64,000 bases of DNA from Cymbidium sinense (taxonomy: Eukaryota > Streptophyta > Magnoliopsida > Asparagales > Orchidaceae). Made by a program: the position numbers and the translations under genes. Numbering within the stretch: the stretch's first letter is position 1; the number at the start of each line of letters is the position of its first letter. The notes below the pieces were generated by a model, which saw nothing but the letters and a program-made list of their open reading frames with translations, did no database searches and was not told where the DNA came from. The stretch spans positions 25,654,148 through 25,718,147 of the forward strand of contig CM038222.1 of the NCBI GenBank assembly GCA_021442155.1, read 5' to 3'. Shown here piece after piece: positions 47,641 to 60,026 of the stretch.

Positions 47641-49556
47641 ATGGGTCATGGCCAACCAAGTCACCCATTAGTTTAGGTTGGGATGTTTCCTAGGTGCCTA
47701 AGTGGACCATTAGAAGAGTACCAAGTGGCCAAGGAATGAAAATGACCACTTACATGGGTGATTTGTCTGATGTGATGCCCTTGACCCAAGAGTAGAATGG
47801 TCATTTGGCATTGATTTGATTTGGGTAGATTTGAAATGAGCCAAAATTTAGCCCAAATTTCAAGTCAATTGGAGTCGATTTGGTTAGTTTAGCTCAATTT
47901 GACTCATTTAGGTCAAATTGTTAGGTTGGGTCAAGTTGACCAATCAAATTGGTCAAACCAAGGGTTGGGTCAAATTCATATGATCATTTGGGATGTTTTG
48001 GTTCAATTTGTTTGGTTTAGTTTGGGTTAGATTTGATTTTGGCACATTTGAATTCATTTGGGTCAAATGGGTTAAGTTAACCAATTTGACCAAATTAGCC
48101 AAATTGGCTTGGGTGTTAGTTGGGTTTAGTTGACCAATTGAAGATGATTGTAGGCTTTGGTTTCAATTAATTTGGTTTTTGTTTTGATTTAGTCCAACCT
48201 GAACCATTAGGTCAATTTGGGTTAAGTAGGTCAATCAATTGGGTCCAATCATTTTAGTCAAGTTCAACATTCAATTTGGAATGAACTTGAGCCATTTATT
48301 GCAATCAATTTGGTTTATATTTTGATTTGGCCTAATTTTGTCTTTTAGGTCAATTTGGGTCAACCAAGAGGGCCGATTGTTTGGTTTGACTCAATTGAAG
48401 GTCAAGTCATATTCAAATATTGATTTTGATTTGGTATGAATCATTGGTTTCAAGGATTTGCCTTAGGTTGCAATTTGGCTAGTTTGGGTTCATATAAGGG
48501 GGTTGACTTGGTCAAATGACCAAGTTGGCTTGGTTTGACCAATTTTGATAATTGATCAACCTAGGTGATCAACAATCATGATGGGAGGTTTTGATGGGCT
48601 TGGTTCAATCCAATTTGGGTAGGAACTTGCTCAAATAGGTCAAATTGGCCACTTTGGGTCAAGTGACCAATTGGGTTTAGCTTGGCTTGATTTTGGGTTG
48701 TTTTATATAGATTTGGGATCGAATATATAAATTCAATTGCAATTGGCTTGGGTTCAAATGTGTTTTGGTTCATTTGAACATTCCAAGTTAAAAGGGTCAA
48801 GTTGGGTTAACTTAGGTTGATTTTGGTTTAGCTTGATGATTGTAGATATCAATTGAATTTGGGTTTTGGAAAGAAGGAATTTGGCAAAGTCTATAGAGTT
48901 AGGTCATGTGGCTTAGGTTTGGATTTTGATTTGGTTTGATTTAGGTTTGATGATTTAAATGTATATTTCATTTAAATTTGTGAAGATGATTGAAAATATG
49001 ATTAATTTATGAGAAAATCAATTGAGTTTGACTTGATTTGGATTAAGATTTAGCTAAGTCCATGGGATATGTCATATGGATTATGAAGGGTTTTGATGTA
49101 ATTTGATTTAGTTTGATTTAGTTTTGATCATTAGGAAGATGATTGAAGATATAAATTGATTATGAGAAAATAAATTGATTTTGGATTGATTTGGATTAAT
49201 ATTTGGATAAGTCCATGGGATAGGTCATATGGCTTAAGAAGGGTTTCAAGTTTGGATTTGATCATGGGCTTCATTTATTTGGTTTTATAATTTTGGTTTC
49301 GGTTTGGATTTGAATTTGATGTTTAAATTGAACTTGAGGTTTGGCTTGAGAAGGTGAAGATGAATTGGATTTGGGCTATAAGGTAGGTTGATTATTCTAA
49401 TCCATAAGGCATAACATAATCATATGGTTAACCCTTCTAAGTCTTTAGGCTTAGGTTAAGTGTTTACCTAATTGTTAGAAGTGTCTAATGAATAGGGAAC
49501 TCTTAATTTCTAGAAGACTCTGAATTCTAAGATGGGAAGATTGAATCTACACTCCA

Positions 49557-49862
49557 AAAGTGAGGTCAACAGGCCTTAGGCTCCATAGTGTTGCCCTTGG
49601 AGATAGAGGATTGGAAGACCGAAGCCAAGTTTCACATTATAGACTATGATACATCTTTCAACGCTTTTCTTGGGAGACCATAGATACATAAGAACAAAAT
49701 AGTTCCATCCTCTCTACATCTGTGTATGAAGTTCGTGAGAGGTGGGTCCTATACTGTGTCAAAGGAGATCTGAAGCCATTTATAGTTCACGAGGTCGGCA
49801 TATATGAGGAAGTGGCTTACTACCTCCCTCAAAATCAATAAATCTATTCTCGTGAACTTGGT
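49557..49862 (+). pseudogene. Protease C-terminal part, block 2, interrupted by RTE
   Basis: Collinear with 16,350-16,640: G-Q-Q-A-L-G-S-I-V-L-P-L-E type reading, then E-A-K-F-H and a L-x-D-T-S-F-N-A-F-L-G-R type motif. The stretch A-Y-Y-L-P-Q-N equivalent near 49,825 is cut shortly afterwards by the RTE insertion. Confidence 0.7.
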
Positions 49863-51923
49863 CAACAACAACAACAACAACAACAAGCCTTAATCCCACT
49901 AGGTGGGGTCGGCTACATGAATCCTTCGTCTCCATTGTGTCCTATTATGTGTCAAATTCTCATTTAATTCGAGTATACTAAGATCATTTTTATACATCTT
50001 AACCAAGTCTTTTAGGTCTACCTCTACCTTTCTTAACATAAGGAAAATCTAATGCATCTACTCTCCTAATCGGTCATCTGACGCCGACGCTTTATGTGAC
50101 CAAACCATCTAAGGCGACTCTCCTAATCTTATCTATCACCGAGCTACTAACTTTTTCCCAACATACTCATTTTGCATTCTATCTCTGGGTAAAGCCATCC
50201 ATCCACGAGCATCCTCATCTCTCACTTTAACTTACTCTTATGTTTCTCTTTTATTGGCCAACATTCAACCATAAGTCATTGCGGTCTTACCACCATCTTA
50301 TAAAATTTTCCTTAAGTTTAAGTGGAACTTTTCTATCACATAATAGGCATGCATTCCTCTACTTCAACCATCCAACTTGAATTTACTAATAATATCTCCA
50401 TCTATTTCACCATCATTTTGAACAATAGAGCCTAAATATCAATCGCTTTATTTAATGACTTGATCACCTAAAGTCACAACACTACCACTAAAATTTCTAC
50501 AACTAAAATTACACTCCATATATTTAGTTTTAGATCTGCTTAAACGAAAACCTTTAGACTCTAAAGTTGACCTCCATAATTCAAGTTTATGTTGGACTCC
50601 CTCTCTAGTCTTATCAACAAGAAGAATGTCATCAAAAGCATACACCGTGGTACATCTTCTTGTAAATGCCTCGTAAGAACATCCATAACTAAAGTAAAAA
50701 GATAAGGGCTTAATGTTGATCCTTGATGTAATCCAACCGAAATAGGAAAATAGTTTGTCAATCCTCCTTGTGTTTGGACACAAGTGACAGTATACATATC
50801 CTTAATGACTTGAATATAACCAATATTAACTTCTTTCTGTTCTAGAACTCTCCAAAGAACATCTCTTGAGACTTTATCATAAGCTTTCTCTAAATTAATA
50901 AATATCATATGTAGATCCTTTTTATTTTCTCTATGCTTCTCCATCAAACCTCTTAACAAATGTATAGCATCCATAGTAGATCTACGGCATGAAACCAAAC
51001 TGACAGAGAAACTGTATCACATCGTAATCTATGCTCAATTACTCTCTCCATAATTTTAATGTATGGCACATTAACTTAATTCCTCTATAATTTGCACAAT
51101 CTTGTGCATCACCTTTATTCTTAAATATAGGAACCAACAAACTCTTTCTCCACTCATCTGGCATCTTTTAGTCTTTAAAATAACATTAAAAGATTTGTAA
51201 GCCAAGAAATTCCTTGATCTCCTAAACATTTCCACACTTCTATTGGAATATTATCCGCCCTATCGCTTTTCCATATTTCATTTTCTTTAAAGCTTCACTA
51301 ACTTGATTTACTAATACGATAAAAATGAAATTCTCTATTTTATTTAGGGTATTAAGGTTGCTAAAATCAATCGATTTCAGATCCTTCATTGAAAAGTTTA
51401 TTAAAATACCTCATCCACCTATTTTCAATATCTTTTCTAAGAAAAGCACTTTATTATTTTCATCCTTAATACTCCTCACTTGAACTATGTCTTTACTTCT
51501 CCTATCTCTTTGGTTGGCTAACTTATACATACATCTTTCACCTTCTTTGGTATCTAATCTATTGTATAAATCACTAAAAGCTAAATTTTTTGCATCATAT
51601 ATTGCTTTCTTAGAATCTCTACAGCCATTTTATATCTTTCCCAATTCTCCGAAGTTTTACATCTAAACCAAGTTTTATAACAATGCTTCTTATTTCTTAT
51701 CTTTTCTTGCACACTCGACTCCACCACCAACTATTCTTATTAAAAGAAGCTTTTCCTTTTGATTCGCCAAGCACATTTTTAGCAACTTGTTTAATAGCAC
51801 TTGATACTTTTTCCCACATAACATTAGCTTCCTTATGAACATCCCAAACTTTAATTTCTTGTAGCTTGCTCTTAAAAATATTTTTATTTATGTTTTTTAA
51901 GTGTCCCCATCTAATCCTAGGAC
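49863..51923 (-). mobile_element. RTE-type LINE, 5'-truncated, with CAA-repeat tail
   Basis: A ~2.06 kb minus-strand non-LTR element. Its 3' end is the CAA/TTG microsatellite (49,863-49,887) next to a strongly conserved end (CCCACTAGGTGGGGTCGGCT, 49,896-49,915), known in plant RTE elements. The 5' end is truncated inside ORF: the minus-strand reading begins CPRIRWGHLK at 51,923, the segment between endonuclease and RT. It interrupts pol of block 2 just before the purine tract; block 1 has the uninterrupted site at about 16,635. The insertion is therefore younger than the duplication. Confidence 0.92.
50440..51923 (-). pseudogene. RTE reverse transcriptase remnant
   Basis: The start part reads ANVMWEKVSSAIKQVAKNVL and GESKGKASFNKNSWWW (51,700-51,900). 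The RT core at 50,561-50,998 reads [60 protein letters not shown]. The catalytic box is in the next frame ([17 protein letters not shown], family F-A-D-D; here A-F-D-D), followed by [17 protein letters not shown] (50,448-50,783). At least one frameshift separates the core from the box. The family RT primes on nicked target DNA; this copy lacks endonuclease and is frameshifted. Confidence 0.9.
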
Positions 51924-52012
51924 AATAAAAGAAAAAGAAAAAAAGAAAAAAGAAAAAAAAAGATAAAGAATAGAAAAGAAAAGATAAATTGAAAAAAAAA
52001 ATAAAAGGGAGC
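51924..52012 (+). repeat. Purine-only GAAAA tract, block 2
   Basis: Counterpart of 16,645-16,735. Antisense Phe-rich frames over it (51,697-52,172) join the tract to RTE codons and are composites, not genes. Confidence 0.75.
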
Positions 52013-52985
52013 AAAAATAGACTTGGAGGAGGAAGTGGAGCCTGACATTAGATTCAACCCATAGTTCGTTACTCCATTCAAACAAATGGGTAAGAAACGC
52101 TAACCTCCACCAGGTAGGGGAAGAGGCAATTCTGAGGCAGTCCCAGGTGTGGAAAACCTCCTTATTGGCCACCTAATAGAAGATATGTCCCAACTTCTAG
52201 GTGTACACCTACTATCCATTTAGACATAGAATTTAGTTCATAGGGTGAGTCTTATACAGTTAGCATGCCAGCCAGCTCTTCTCAGTAGTAAATTCCCTTG
52301 GAGGTGACACTTGAGCTAGATAGTAATGAAGACCGGGCACAAAATCAAAGCATAAGTGTATCCATGTCTACATGTGAAATAGTTAGGCATCAGTTGGAAA
52401 CCTTAGCTCTAACCCCACTTTCTTCTCAAAAAGTTGAGGTTTTGGTAGTTAAGGAAGCTCCTAAGTCATCCACAGGTGTGAAGACTCAGAAGTTCTTTCT
52501 ATGAGCATCATTCTCAAATCAAGAAGTTAATGTAGAACTTGAGGATGATTCATATAAAGATTAATAGAATTACCTTTTGATTAATACTTGCCTTGTGTTC
52601 ATAATTTAGCAAAGAATGGGTTAATACAACATACTTGGTCAAAGCACAGGTTAGACTACTTCAAAAGAATATGGAAGAACAAATGCAAAAGCTATCAATC
52701 AAGATCGGGACTAGAATTTTGTACAGTGGATCTAGTCAATGATGACCATTACAGCTTAGTCATCACCAATCATTTAGAATTTGATATATTTTTTTCAAGT
52801 CATATTAATTTATATGAGGAGTTGTCCTTAGAAAATTCAGATGATCCATATGATTTTGAAGTCAAAGATGCAACGTCAGAGTTTGAAGAAGAGATCAAGT
52901 CAACCATCGATGTGCTTAGGAAATCAACTTAGGAACTGAAGAAGATCCATGTTCGACATACATCAGTTCTTTGTTGAACAAAAGT
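52013..52985 (+). pseudogene. Pol linker before RT, block 2
   Basis: Better preserved than block 1. One frame at 52,298-52,504 (EVTLELDSNEDRAQNQ, then VSMSTCEIVRHQLETLALTP) is followed by another at 52,588-52,932 (VHNLAKNGLIQHTWSKHRLD, YFKRIWKNKCKSYQSRSGLE, then an acidic FEEEIKSTIDVL tail). The frame change between them is a decay indel. The function of this linker in Tat-type Pol is not known to me. Confidence 0.7.
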
Positions 52986-54155
52986 GAAACCGATGACTTA
53001 GTTAGGATATCGATTAAGTTTAAGGACTACTGTACATGGAGTTATGAATAGATTCTTGATTGCTCAGTAGTCCATAAAGTGAATATTCCGCTACCCTATC
53101 AAGCAAGCTCCTATGTATATTACATCAACAATAGGCCATTTATGAAGTTAAGAAACTAATCGATGTTGGCTTCATTAAGAAAAAATACCTTACTTAGCTG
53201 TTGTCCCAATTAAGAAAAGAATGGCCAAATTCACATATACATCATTTTATAGATTTACATGTCCAAGATGAATTTTCCTTACCAAGGAGTATGGTACATT
53301 GCCTCATCTTATGCAATCTTATCTTCATGGATGGCTTATCTAGATATAACCAACTTCCCAAAAAATGAAAGAACCACCGCTCATCAATTTATTACTATAA
53401 GGTCATGCCTAAAGAAAAAATGCTAAGTGCTATACTAAGGACAATGACTGCCTTGATGAACCATCATCATCAGTCGAAAAGCTTAATGATTAGTTAAGTA
53501 GAGAAAAGAAATACCATCTCTTTGACTTGAGATTAGTTTTTGAACAATTAAGATAATTTAACCTCAAAATGAACCCCATGAAGTATGGATTCGGAGTAGC
53601 TTTAGGGAAATTCTTTTGATTTATTATCCAACACCAGGGAATTGAAATCAATCTAGATAAGATCAAGAAATATTATAAATTTCATAAAAGTTTGAAAATA
53701 ATTATCATCAAAGAGATTGTATCTGAATTAATCCAACTTATGTTGAAAGATGTCAAATTGGCTTATCGGATGTGTTTGGGATGATAAGGAATCATCAAGA
53801 CAATAAGCATTACTTGATCACATCATCCATGTTGAAAAACACAAATAACACATATATTTTATATTGTTGCATTATCTTTTGCTGATCGCCACTCAAGGAA
53901 AAATGCACTATAATATCTCAACAATGATCTAATCCATATTGTGGCTAAATATCAACCCATTAGAAAGCATTCCTAGCTTTAATCTTTGCATCCAAAAAGT
54001 TATAGCACTACATGCTAGCTTATTCTCTGGATAATCCACTATAGTATCTCTTTACACGTTTTATTATCTGCTGGCATGAGTCCATGATCCTCTCTTTGAT
54101 ACCTTCATACTCTTTGTGGGTGACAAGCACTAGTGATTTTGATGACACCCCTTCC
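52930..54155 (+). pseudogene. pol: RT / RNase H remnant with ~2.0 kb deletion, block 2
   Basis: Collinear with 17,600-18,925 but more eroded: lead-in SVLC/NKSETDDLVRISIKF-type codons, AVVPIKKRMAKFTYTSF, and an F-M-D-G equivalent near 53,325-53,345 (HGWL in frame). A GIEINLDKIKKYYKFHKS reading near 53,635-53,690 follows. At about 54,155 the reading jumps from the D-F-D-D-T-P equivalent of the RNase H C-terminus straight to DNA matching 20,950, so second RNase H and integrase are absent. Confidence 0.68.
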
Positions 54156-55590
54156 TCTACCCATTCCTCCTCCCTTATAGCTTCAAGTCAAGGTCTAGTC
54201 CTTCTTCGGGGCTCCCCACTTAGTAGTGACTCTAGGTCAGATAACATCTATCCAACCGATGATAGACTATCTGGATGATCAATTCTGCTTAAAAAGTTGT
54301 AAGCCTACATGCTTTCTTTCCAGATTGATTGTTGGACACTGATGGGCACCCCAGGTTGGTTGGTTCTCACTATGCTGATGGATACACCATGCTCAATACA
54401 CACCTTAGGTTGGTTAGTTCTTGCACCTTAGGATACACCACTCATGCTCCTTGAATTGGCCACTACACTTATAAGCTTTCCAAGGCTCAAGATAATGACC
54501 ATAGGAGGACACCCCTAGCTTTCTTTTCCATCATGCACCTCCCCTATGGGCACTATATTTGGATCACATCCTTTACGACACCATTTAGACACTACTCGGG
54601 TTACTATCAGATTGGACAGTTCCCCTTCCCTAGTAACCACCCTTGTGGTTGGAGAATTCTTCTTCTGGATGTACAGATTCTCCCTTGGTCAAGTAAATCT
54701 GAGAAAGGTCAAGGCTGACATAGCCCCTTTCAATGTGGTCCCACGCACACCAACAAGGTCCATCCAAATATATAAACAAAATATGTTTTCACTTATGGAT
54801 TAGGAGGACACCCATAGTAGTACCGTTTCCCAAGCATCCATCTTCTTAAGGCAGTAAACTCCCATAAGAATTTCCTGACTACTCCTGAGTTGATATAAGT
54901 TCCCTACAACATTTACTTAGTAGTCCCTCCTAAGTTAAGTTCGATTTGATGTGCTACTAATAGGTCACCCTAGCAGTTATTCCTTGCTTTAGAAGATGTA
55001 AGTCTATTACACCTTCTTCCTAGCACATCCATTACACACTGAATGGCAACCCCTTAGGTTGGCTAGCTCTACCCCATGGCCAGTAGACTATCTCTTTGGA
55101 TTTGTAAATCTGAGATAGGATAAGTCTGATATAGCTCCTTCTCAGTGGGTCCATCACACACCGACATGGTCCATAAATTAAATCTATCAAATTTGATTGA
55201 GCTCACATCCCAAGCAAATATGCCCTTTCAAAATCAAACTAAACCAAAAAAACCATATCAAATCACATGAAATTAAGATAAAATTATTCCTGACTACTTT
55301 TGAGTTGACATAAGTCCCCAACGACATTCAAGTCACCCTAGTCAGTTTGATTTGTTATGCATCCAATAGTCACCCTAGTGATTATTCCTTACTTTGAAGA
55401 TGTAAGTCGCTAAGCCTTCTTCTATATAGCATTGCACACCAAAAGGCAACCCTTAGGTTAGCTAGCTCTACCTATAGACTATCCCTTTGGATTTGTAAAC
55501 TGAGGTAGGTTGATATAGCTCATTGGGTTTATTGCACATTGACAAGGTCCATACATTAACTTAGATTAAATTAAACCCAATATGATTTTT
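54156..55590. repeat. Irregular tandem modules, block 2
   Basis: Collinear with 20,950-22,450: GTAAGCCTACATGC near 54,300, GATGTAAGTCTATTAC near 54,995, GATGTAAGTCGCTAAGC near 55,400, and the ~400 bp tandem pair starting TGACTACT at about 54,876 and 55,290. Small frames here (54,084-54,803) are incidental. Non-coding. Confidence 0.72.
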
Positions 55591-56110
55591 TCCAGTAGAG
55601 TTAAGTCACACCCTTCTCCCTAGTGGAGTCCCAAATCATATATAAATAAGTCAAGCAAACAAATCAAATTCAAAACTAACCTCTCAAGGGAGCCAAATTA
55701 AACCAACTCCCTCAAATAAATCTAACCAAACTCTTATTCAGTAAATCCCCAAACAAATCTATGAAATCAAATCCCAATCCCAATCCCCAATGGATAGCCC
55801 AAACCTCGCTTCCCTAGTGAAGGTTCAACACCGATCACTAGTGGACTCGAGCCCCATATCTCTAATAGATATGCCTCCACATCAATTAAAATAAAACAAA
55901 TTAAAGTTGATTTGATCTTAATCCCCGGTGGATTATAAATTCTTATACTTAGTCGATCTTCTTTCCACAAGTCATATAATTAAATCAAATTCAAACCTTA
56001 TTCACAGTAGATTTTCTTCTTCTATGCCCTCAACATAGACCCCTCACATGTCATGTCCAATGTATGTGTGATCCCCTAGTGGATCAACCTCCATGTCCTT
56101 AACATGGAAT
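55590..56110. repeat. CCTAGTGGA motif ladder, block 2
   Basis: Words such as CCCTAGTGGAGT, ACTAGTGGACT, CCCCGGTGGATT, CACAGTAGATT and CCCTAGTGGATC recur as in block 1. A minus-strand frame at 55,767-55,970 is incidental. Confidence 0.62.
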
Positions 56111-56164
56111 TCTCATCAAATCTTATTTCTTCTTTTATGCACACCTTTAATACTTCAACCAAAA

Positions 56165-57565
56165 GCCTAACAATGTATTCAATCAAATTACATCATCTTA
56201 ACATTGTAATCAACATTTTATGATTTGTGATGGTGCAAGCTTAAACTAACTATACAATATCATGCTTAACATATTATAGTGTGAATTAAAACACAAGATT
56301 ATATTATAATATATGATTTTATATTATAATTTTCTATAATATAATATATTGTCTAACATTACACCTCATTAGAATCACTTAAAAAGAACAAATAACAAAA
56401 ATTTCTCAAAATATGAATAATGTTCTTTTTGGATATAAAATTGTTATTTTTCTAATAGAAATGGTACAAAATAGCATAATTTTAGTGTTGCTTCTTGGTG
56501 TGTGTCACGAATTTGGCCAAATTCTTCCATCTCTACCTTCAAATTAACATTTTTGTGAGTTTTGACCCAATGTATTATAACAAAAGTAAAACATACTAAG
56601 ATGTACAATAACATTTAGTAACACTCCACCACATTCATATATATGTGAAGTTATATTGCTATGTACATTATATTTTAATATGCTTTCATATAATATATGA
56701 TCTTACATTATATAAAATTTGGTTGAAAAATGAACATTTGGCCAAATCCCACACCCCAATGATGTTCCCTAAAGTTTACCTTAAATTTGGCCAAATCCCA
56801 TCATCTCAACCTATAAATTAGTATTTTTATGAATTATACCATTACAAACACTACTACATCATACTATAACCAAGTAAAATATGCTAAACAATAAGTATTA
56901 ATACACAATAGTATGCTATAATGCATGATGCTACACTATGTTATGGCATCCTATATTATAATACACTATAATATATTATATTATATTATATTTCATATTA
57001 CATCACAAGGGCTTGCTTAAAATAAAAAAATCATAAAATGTTTCTAAATAATAAAAACTATATATTTTAGTCGTATCACTTATATATTTTAAATTGAAAT
57101 AATATATTATGATGTCGTGCTCTAGCTATTATGAATTTGGCCATTTTCCACCATTTTAAATTCTAAATCCACATTTTTATACACAATGCAATTGTAGGCT
57201 TAACTGTATGATTATAAAATACTAAAAGAATTTAAAATGCATAGAATAATATATTATAATATATGATGCTATACTATGCTACAACATATAATATTTATTC
57301 TAAACATAAAATCATACTTGTTAGACTACAAGTGGTGTAGCACACCTTTGGTACTACAACCTAATTCCCACTTCAAATTTTACAAATTTCATCATTTGAT
57401 TTATTAAATCAATACTTTTATGATTTATATTAACATAGACAATAGGGCACAATACCATAATATACTAAAACATTTCAAAACATCTTATAACATCTTAAAA
57501 CACATCACTACATGCTCAAATATATGATGCTACATTATACTATAATATATGGTATTATAATATGA
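56165..57565. repeat. ~340 bp AT-rich satellite, block 2
   Basis: Collinear with 22,970-24,400 and about equally diverged internally, so the monomers had already diverged before the block duplicated. The GAATTTGGCCAAATTC word is better kept here (about 56,509-56,525). Confidence 0.78.
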
Positions 57566-58093
57566 TTTAGGGTTAGGGTTTAGGGTATTGAAATCTATAA
57601 TAGTTAAGTGAAATTCTATTGAAGACATTATCCTTAGCTACCATAACTATGTTTGGATTAGGTCATTCTTTATATCTACTCCTAATGACATCTTTATTCA
57701 AGGTTTAGGGTTTAGGGTTAGGATTTGCTTAGGGTTAGTTTAGGATTTAAGGTTTAGGGATTAGGGTTTAGGGTTTGGGGTTTAGTGTTTAGGGTTTAGG
57801 GTTATAGGTTTTAGGGTTTAGGGTTTATGTTCTTAGGTTTTAAGGTTTAAGTTTAAGTTTTTTTATTTTATTATAAGGTTATATAGTATAGTTTTGGTTT
57901 TAGGTTTTAGGGTTTAGATTTTAGGGATTAGGTTTAGGGTTGTGGTTTTAGGATTTGTGGGTTTATTTTAGGTTTGCTGTGGATTTAGGGTTTGGGATTT
58001 AGGTTTTAGGGTTTAGTGTTTAGGGTTTAGGTGCTTAAGATTTACGATTTAGGTTTAAGGTTTAGGGATTAAGTTTTTCTTTAGGGTTTAAGG
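57566..58093. repeat. Start of array 3 with conserved stub
   Basis: Same junction as 24,401: TTTAGGGTTAGGG, then the unique stub (57,588-57,700), then TTTAGGG-like DNA with some TTTTA. Confidence 0.85.
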
Positions 58094-58585
58094 TTTTTTT
58101 TAACTTAGAATAAATTTAGATTCAACATATCTTATTATTGATTTCATCAACCAAGTAGCACCCTAAGTTTTTTAAGACATAATTGATGATATAGATAAAA
58201 AAAGAGTACCCATAGAGAAAATAAAAAACCTTAGATAAGTAGAACCATCTCTACTGTAAAGATACAATTCCATTAGCAATAAATTAGATTGGTTGTTATT
58301 TAATTTCTCCAGTTCCCGTTAGAACCACCCTCGCCTCTCTAGTAGCTAGATCTGCCATCATATCCCCAATCTCTACCTCCACCACCACCATGGCTATAAC
58401 CTCCGTTGCTCCTCCTGCCTCCAAAACCACCACTGCTTTAACCACCACCTCCATATCCACCAGCACCTCTAGATCCCCCACCACCACTACGATAACAGTC
58501 TCCTCTGCCTTCGCCTCCACTACCAGATATAGACTAAGCATAGTTGATGGTGATGTTCTTGCTATCATGGTTCTGCCCATACTTA
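58094..58585 (-). pseudogene. GRP 3' fragment, copy 8 (best preserved tail)
   Basis: Longest copy. The minus strand reads, with single-base breaks, N-I-T-I-N, then EGRGD-YRSGGGGSRGAGGY, GGGG, SSGGFGGRRSNGGYSHGGGG and a C-terminus GGSNGNW, followed by 3' UTR and A tract. In-frame stops replace Gln codons (TAA/TAG) at two places and an Arg/Ser place, so it is dead. This copy best shows the family: RRM-end plus RGG/GYGG tail. The Val-rich frame 58,296-58,580 is the wrong frame of the same DNA. Confidence 0.86.
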
Positions 58586-59555
58586 TGGTTTAGGGTTAGT
58601 TTAGGGTTTAGGGTTAGTTTTGTTTAGGTTAATTTCTTGTGGTTAGGTTTAGGGTAGTAGGTTTTAGGTTTATGGTTTAGGGTTTAGTGTGGTAGGGTTT
58701 AGTGAGGGTGGGGAGGTTTAGGTTTAGGTGTGGATTTTAGGTGTGTTTGGGTTAAATTTGGGGTAGTGTAGGGTTTATTCTGGTTTTAGGGTTTAGGGTT
58801 TTTTTAAAAAAAAAGTAACCCATTAGGTTTATTTTATTTATTTGAGTTATTTTATTTTTTTTATTTTTATTTATTTATTTTATATTTAATTTAGTTTATT
58901 TTATTTTAGTTTAGGTTTATTTAGTTTATTTTTTTGGTTTTAGTTTATTTTTAGTTGAGTTTTTATTATTTTATTTTAGGATAGGTTTATTTTATTTTAT
59001 GTTAGGTTTAGGTTTTATTTTATTTTTTAGGTGAGGTTTTAAGTTTTATTTTAGGTTTTTAGATTTTATTTTTAGTTCATTTTAGTTTAGGTTTTGGTAT
59101 TATTTTATTTTATTTTGATTGAGGTTTAGGTTTTTTTTATTTAGTTTTATTTTTTATTTATTTTTAGGTTTTATTTTTAGGTTTTTTTTTAGGTTTAGGT
59201 TTTTATTTAGTATTTATTTTATTTTATTTTTGGTTTATTTTATTTTTATTTTAGGTTTAGTTTTTATTTTATTTAGGTTTTTTATATTTTTTAAGTTTAG
59301 TTTGGGTTTTTATTTATTTTATTATAAGTTTTATATTATTTTGGTTTAAGTTTTTTAATTTATTTTCTTTTTAAGCTTTTTTCAATTTAGGATTATGTTT
59401 TTAGCTTTTTAGGGTTTTGGGTTTAGGTTTAGTGTTAGTTTAGGGTTAAGGGTTTAGGGTTTAGGGTTTGGGATATATGGTTTAGGGTATAGGGTTTAGA
59501 GTTTAGGTTTTAGGTTTAGGGTTTAAGTTTTAGTTTAGGGTTTAGGGTTTACTAG
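58586..59555. repeat. Telomere-like array between GRP copies 8 and 9
   Basis: TTTAGGG-like to about 58,800, junction form (AAAAAAAGTAACCC) near 58,805, TTTTA/TTTAGG-rich to about 59,360, then TTTAGGG. Monomer period here is about 1,462. Confidence 0.85.
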
Positions 59556-60026
59556 TTTTATTTAAGAGAGATTAAATTCAGATTTGACATTTCTTCTCTT
59601 CAGTTTGATCAACCAAGTTGTAGCCCAAGTTTTCTGAGACACAAGCAAAGACATAGATAAAAAATGAGCACCCATAGAGCAAATATAAAACCATAGATAA
59701 GTAGAACAGTCTCCACTATAAAGAAACAGTTCCATATGCAGTAGATCAGATCGACCATTCTTTAATTTCTACAATTCGGATGAGAACCACCCCTACTTCT
59801 CGAGCAGCGAGATTCGCCATCATATGCTCGATCTATCCATCTTCCAACTCTATGGCTATAACCTCTGTCGCTCCTCCGACATCCATAACCACCACTACTC
59901 TGACCACCACCTCCATATCCACTAGCACCTTCATATCTCTGACCACCATTGTGATAACTACGCCTCCTCCACCACAGATCTTCTGAGCCTAGTTGATTGT
60001 TCCTACCATCAAGGTTCTACCCATTC
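59556..60026 (-). pseudogene. GRP 3' fragment, copy 9
   Basis: Full-extent antisense copy ending CCCATTC. The A tract is poor (TTTTATTT on +). Many substitutions in the Gly-rich codons. The plus-strand Thr/Ser-rich frame 59,780-59,986 is its complement. Confidence 0.8.

Larger units (their letters stand above)
42441..49556. repeat. ~7.1 kb non-coding block splitting the protease, block 2
   Basis: Collinear copy of 8,986-16,349, about 250 bases shorter from scattered deletions. It contains the three-copy ~250 bp tandem (about 44,860-45,440), the TTAATTAA-rich part, the palindrome (47,616-47,640), the TTGGGTCAA ladder (47,800-48,840) and the ~160 bp tandem (48,835-49,260). No gene seen. Confidence 0.68.

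Noticed and set aside
51697..52172. Phe-rich minus-strand frames continuing into a Trp-rich tail
   Set aside because: A composite of the purine tract of the host element and the start of the truncated RTE; the Trp-rich part is genuine RTE sequence, the Phe part is not.
53630..53760. Resemblance between 53,680-53,760 and 20,440-20,530 (shared words ATAATTATCATCAA and ATGTTGAAAG)
   Set aside because: Short AT-rich matches at non-collinear positions; could be chance or a local rearrangement, and not enough to call.
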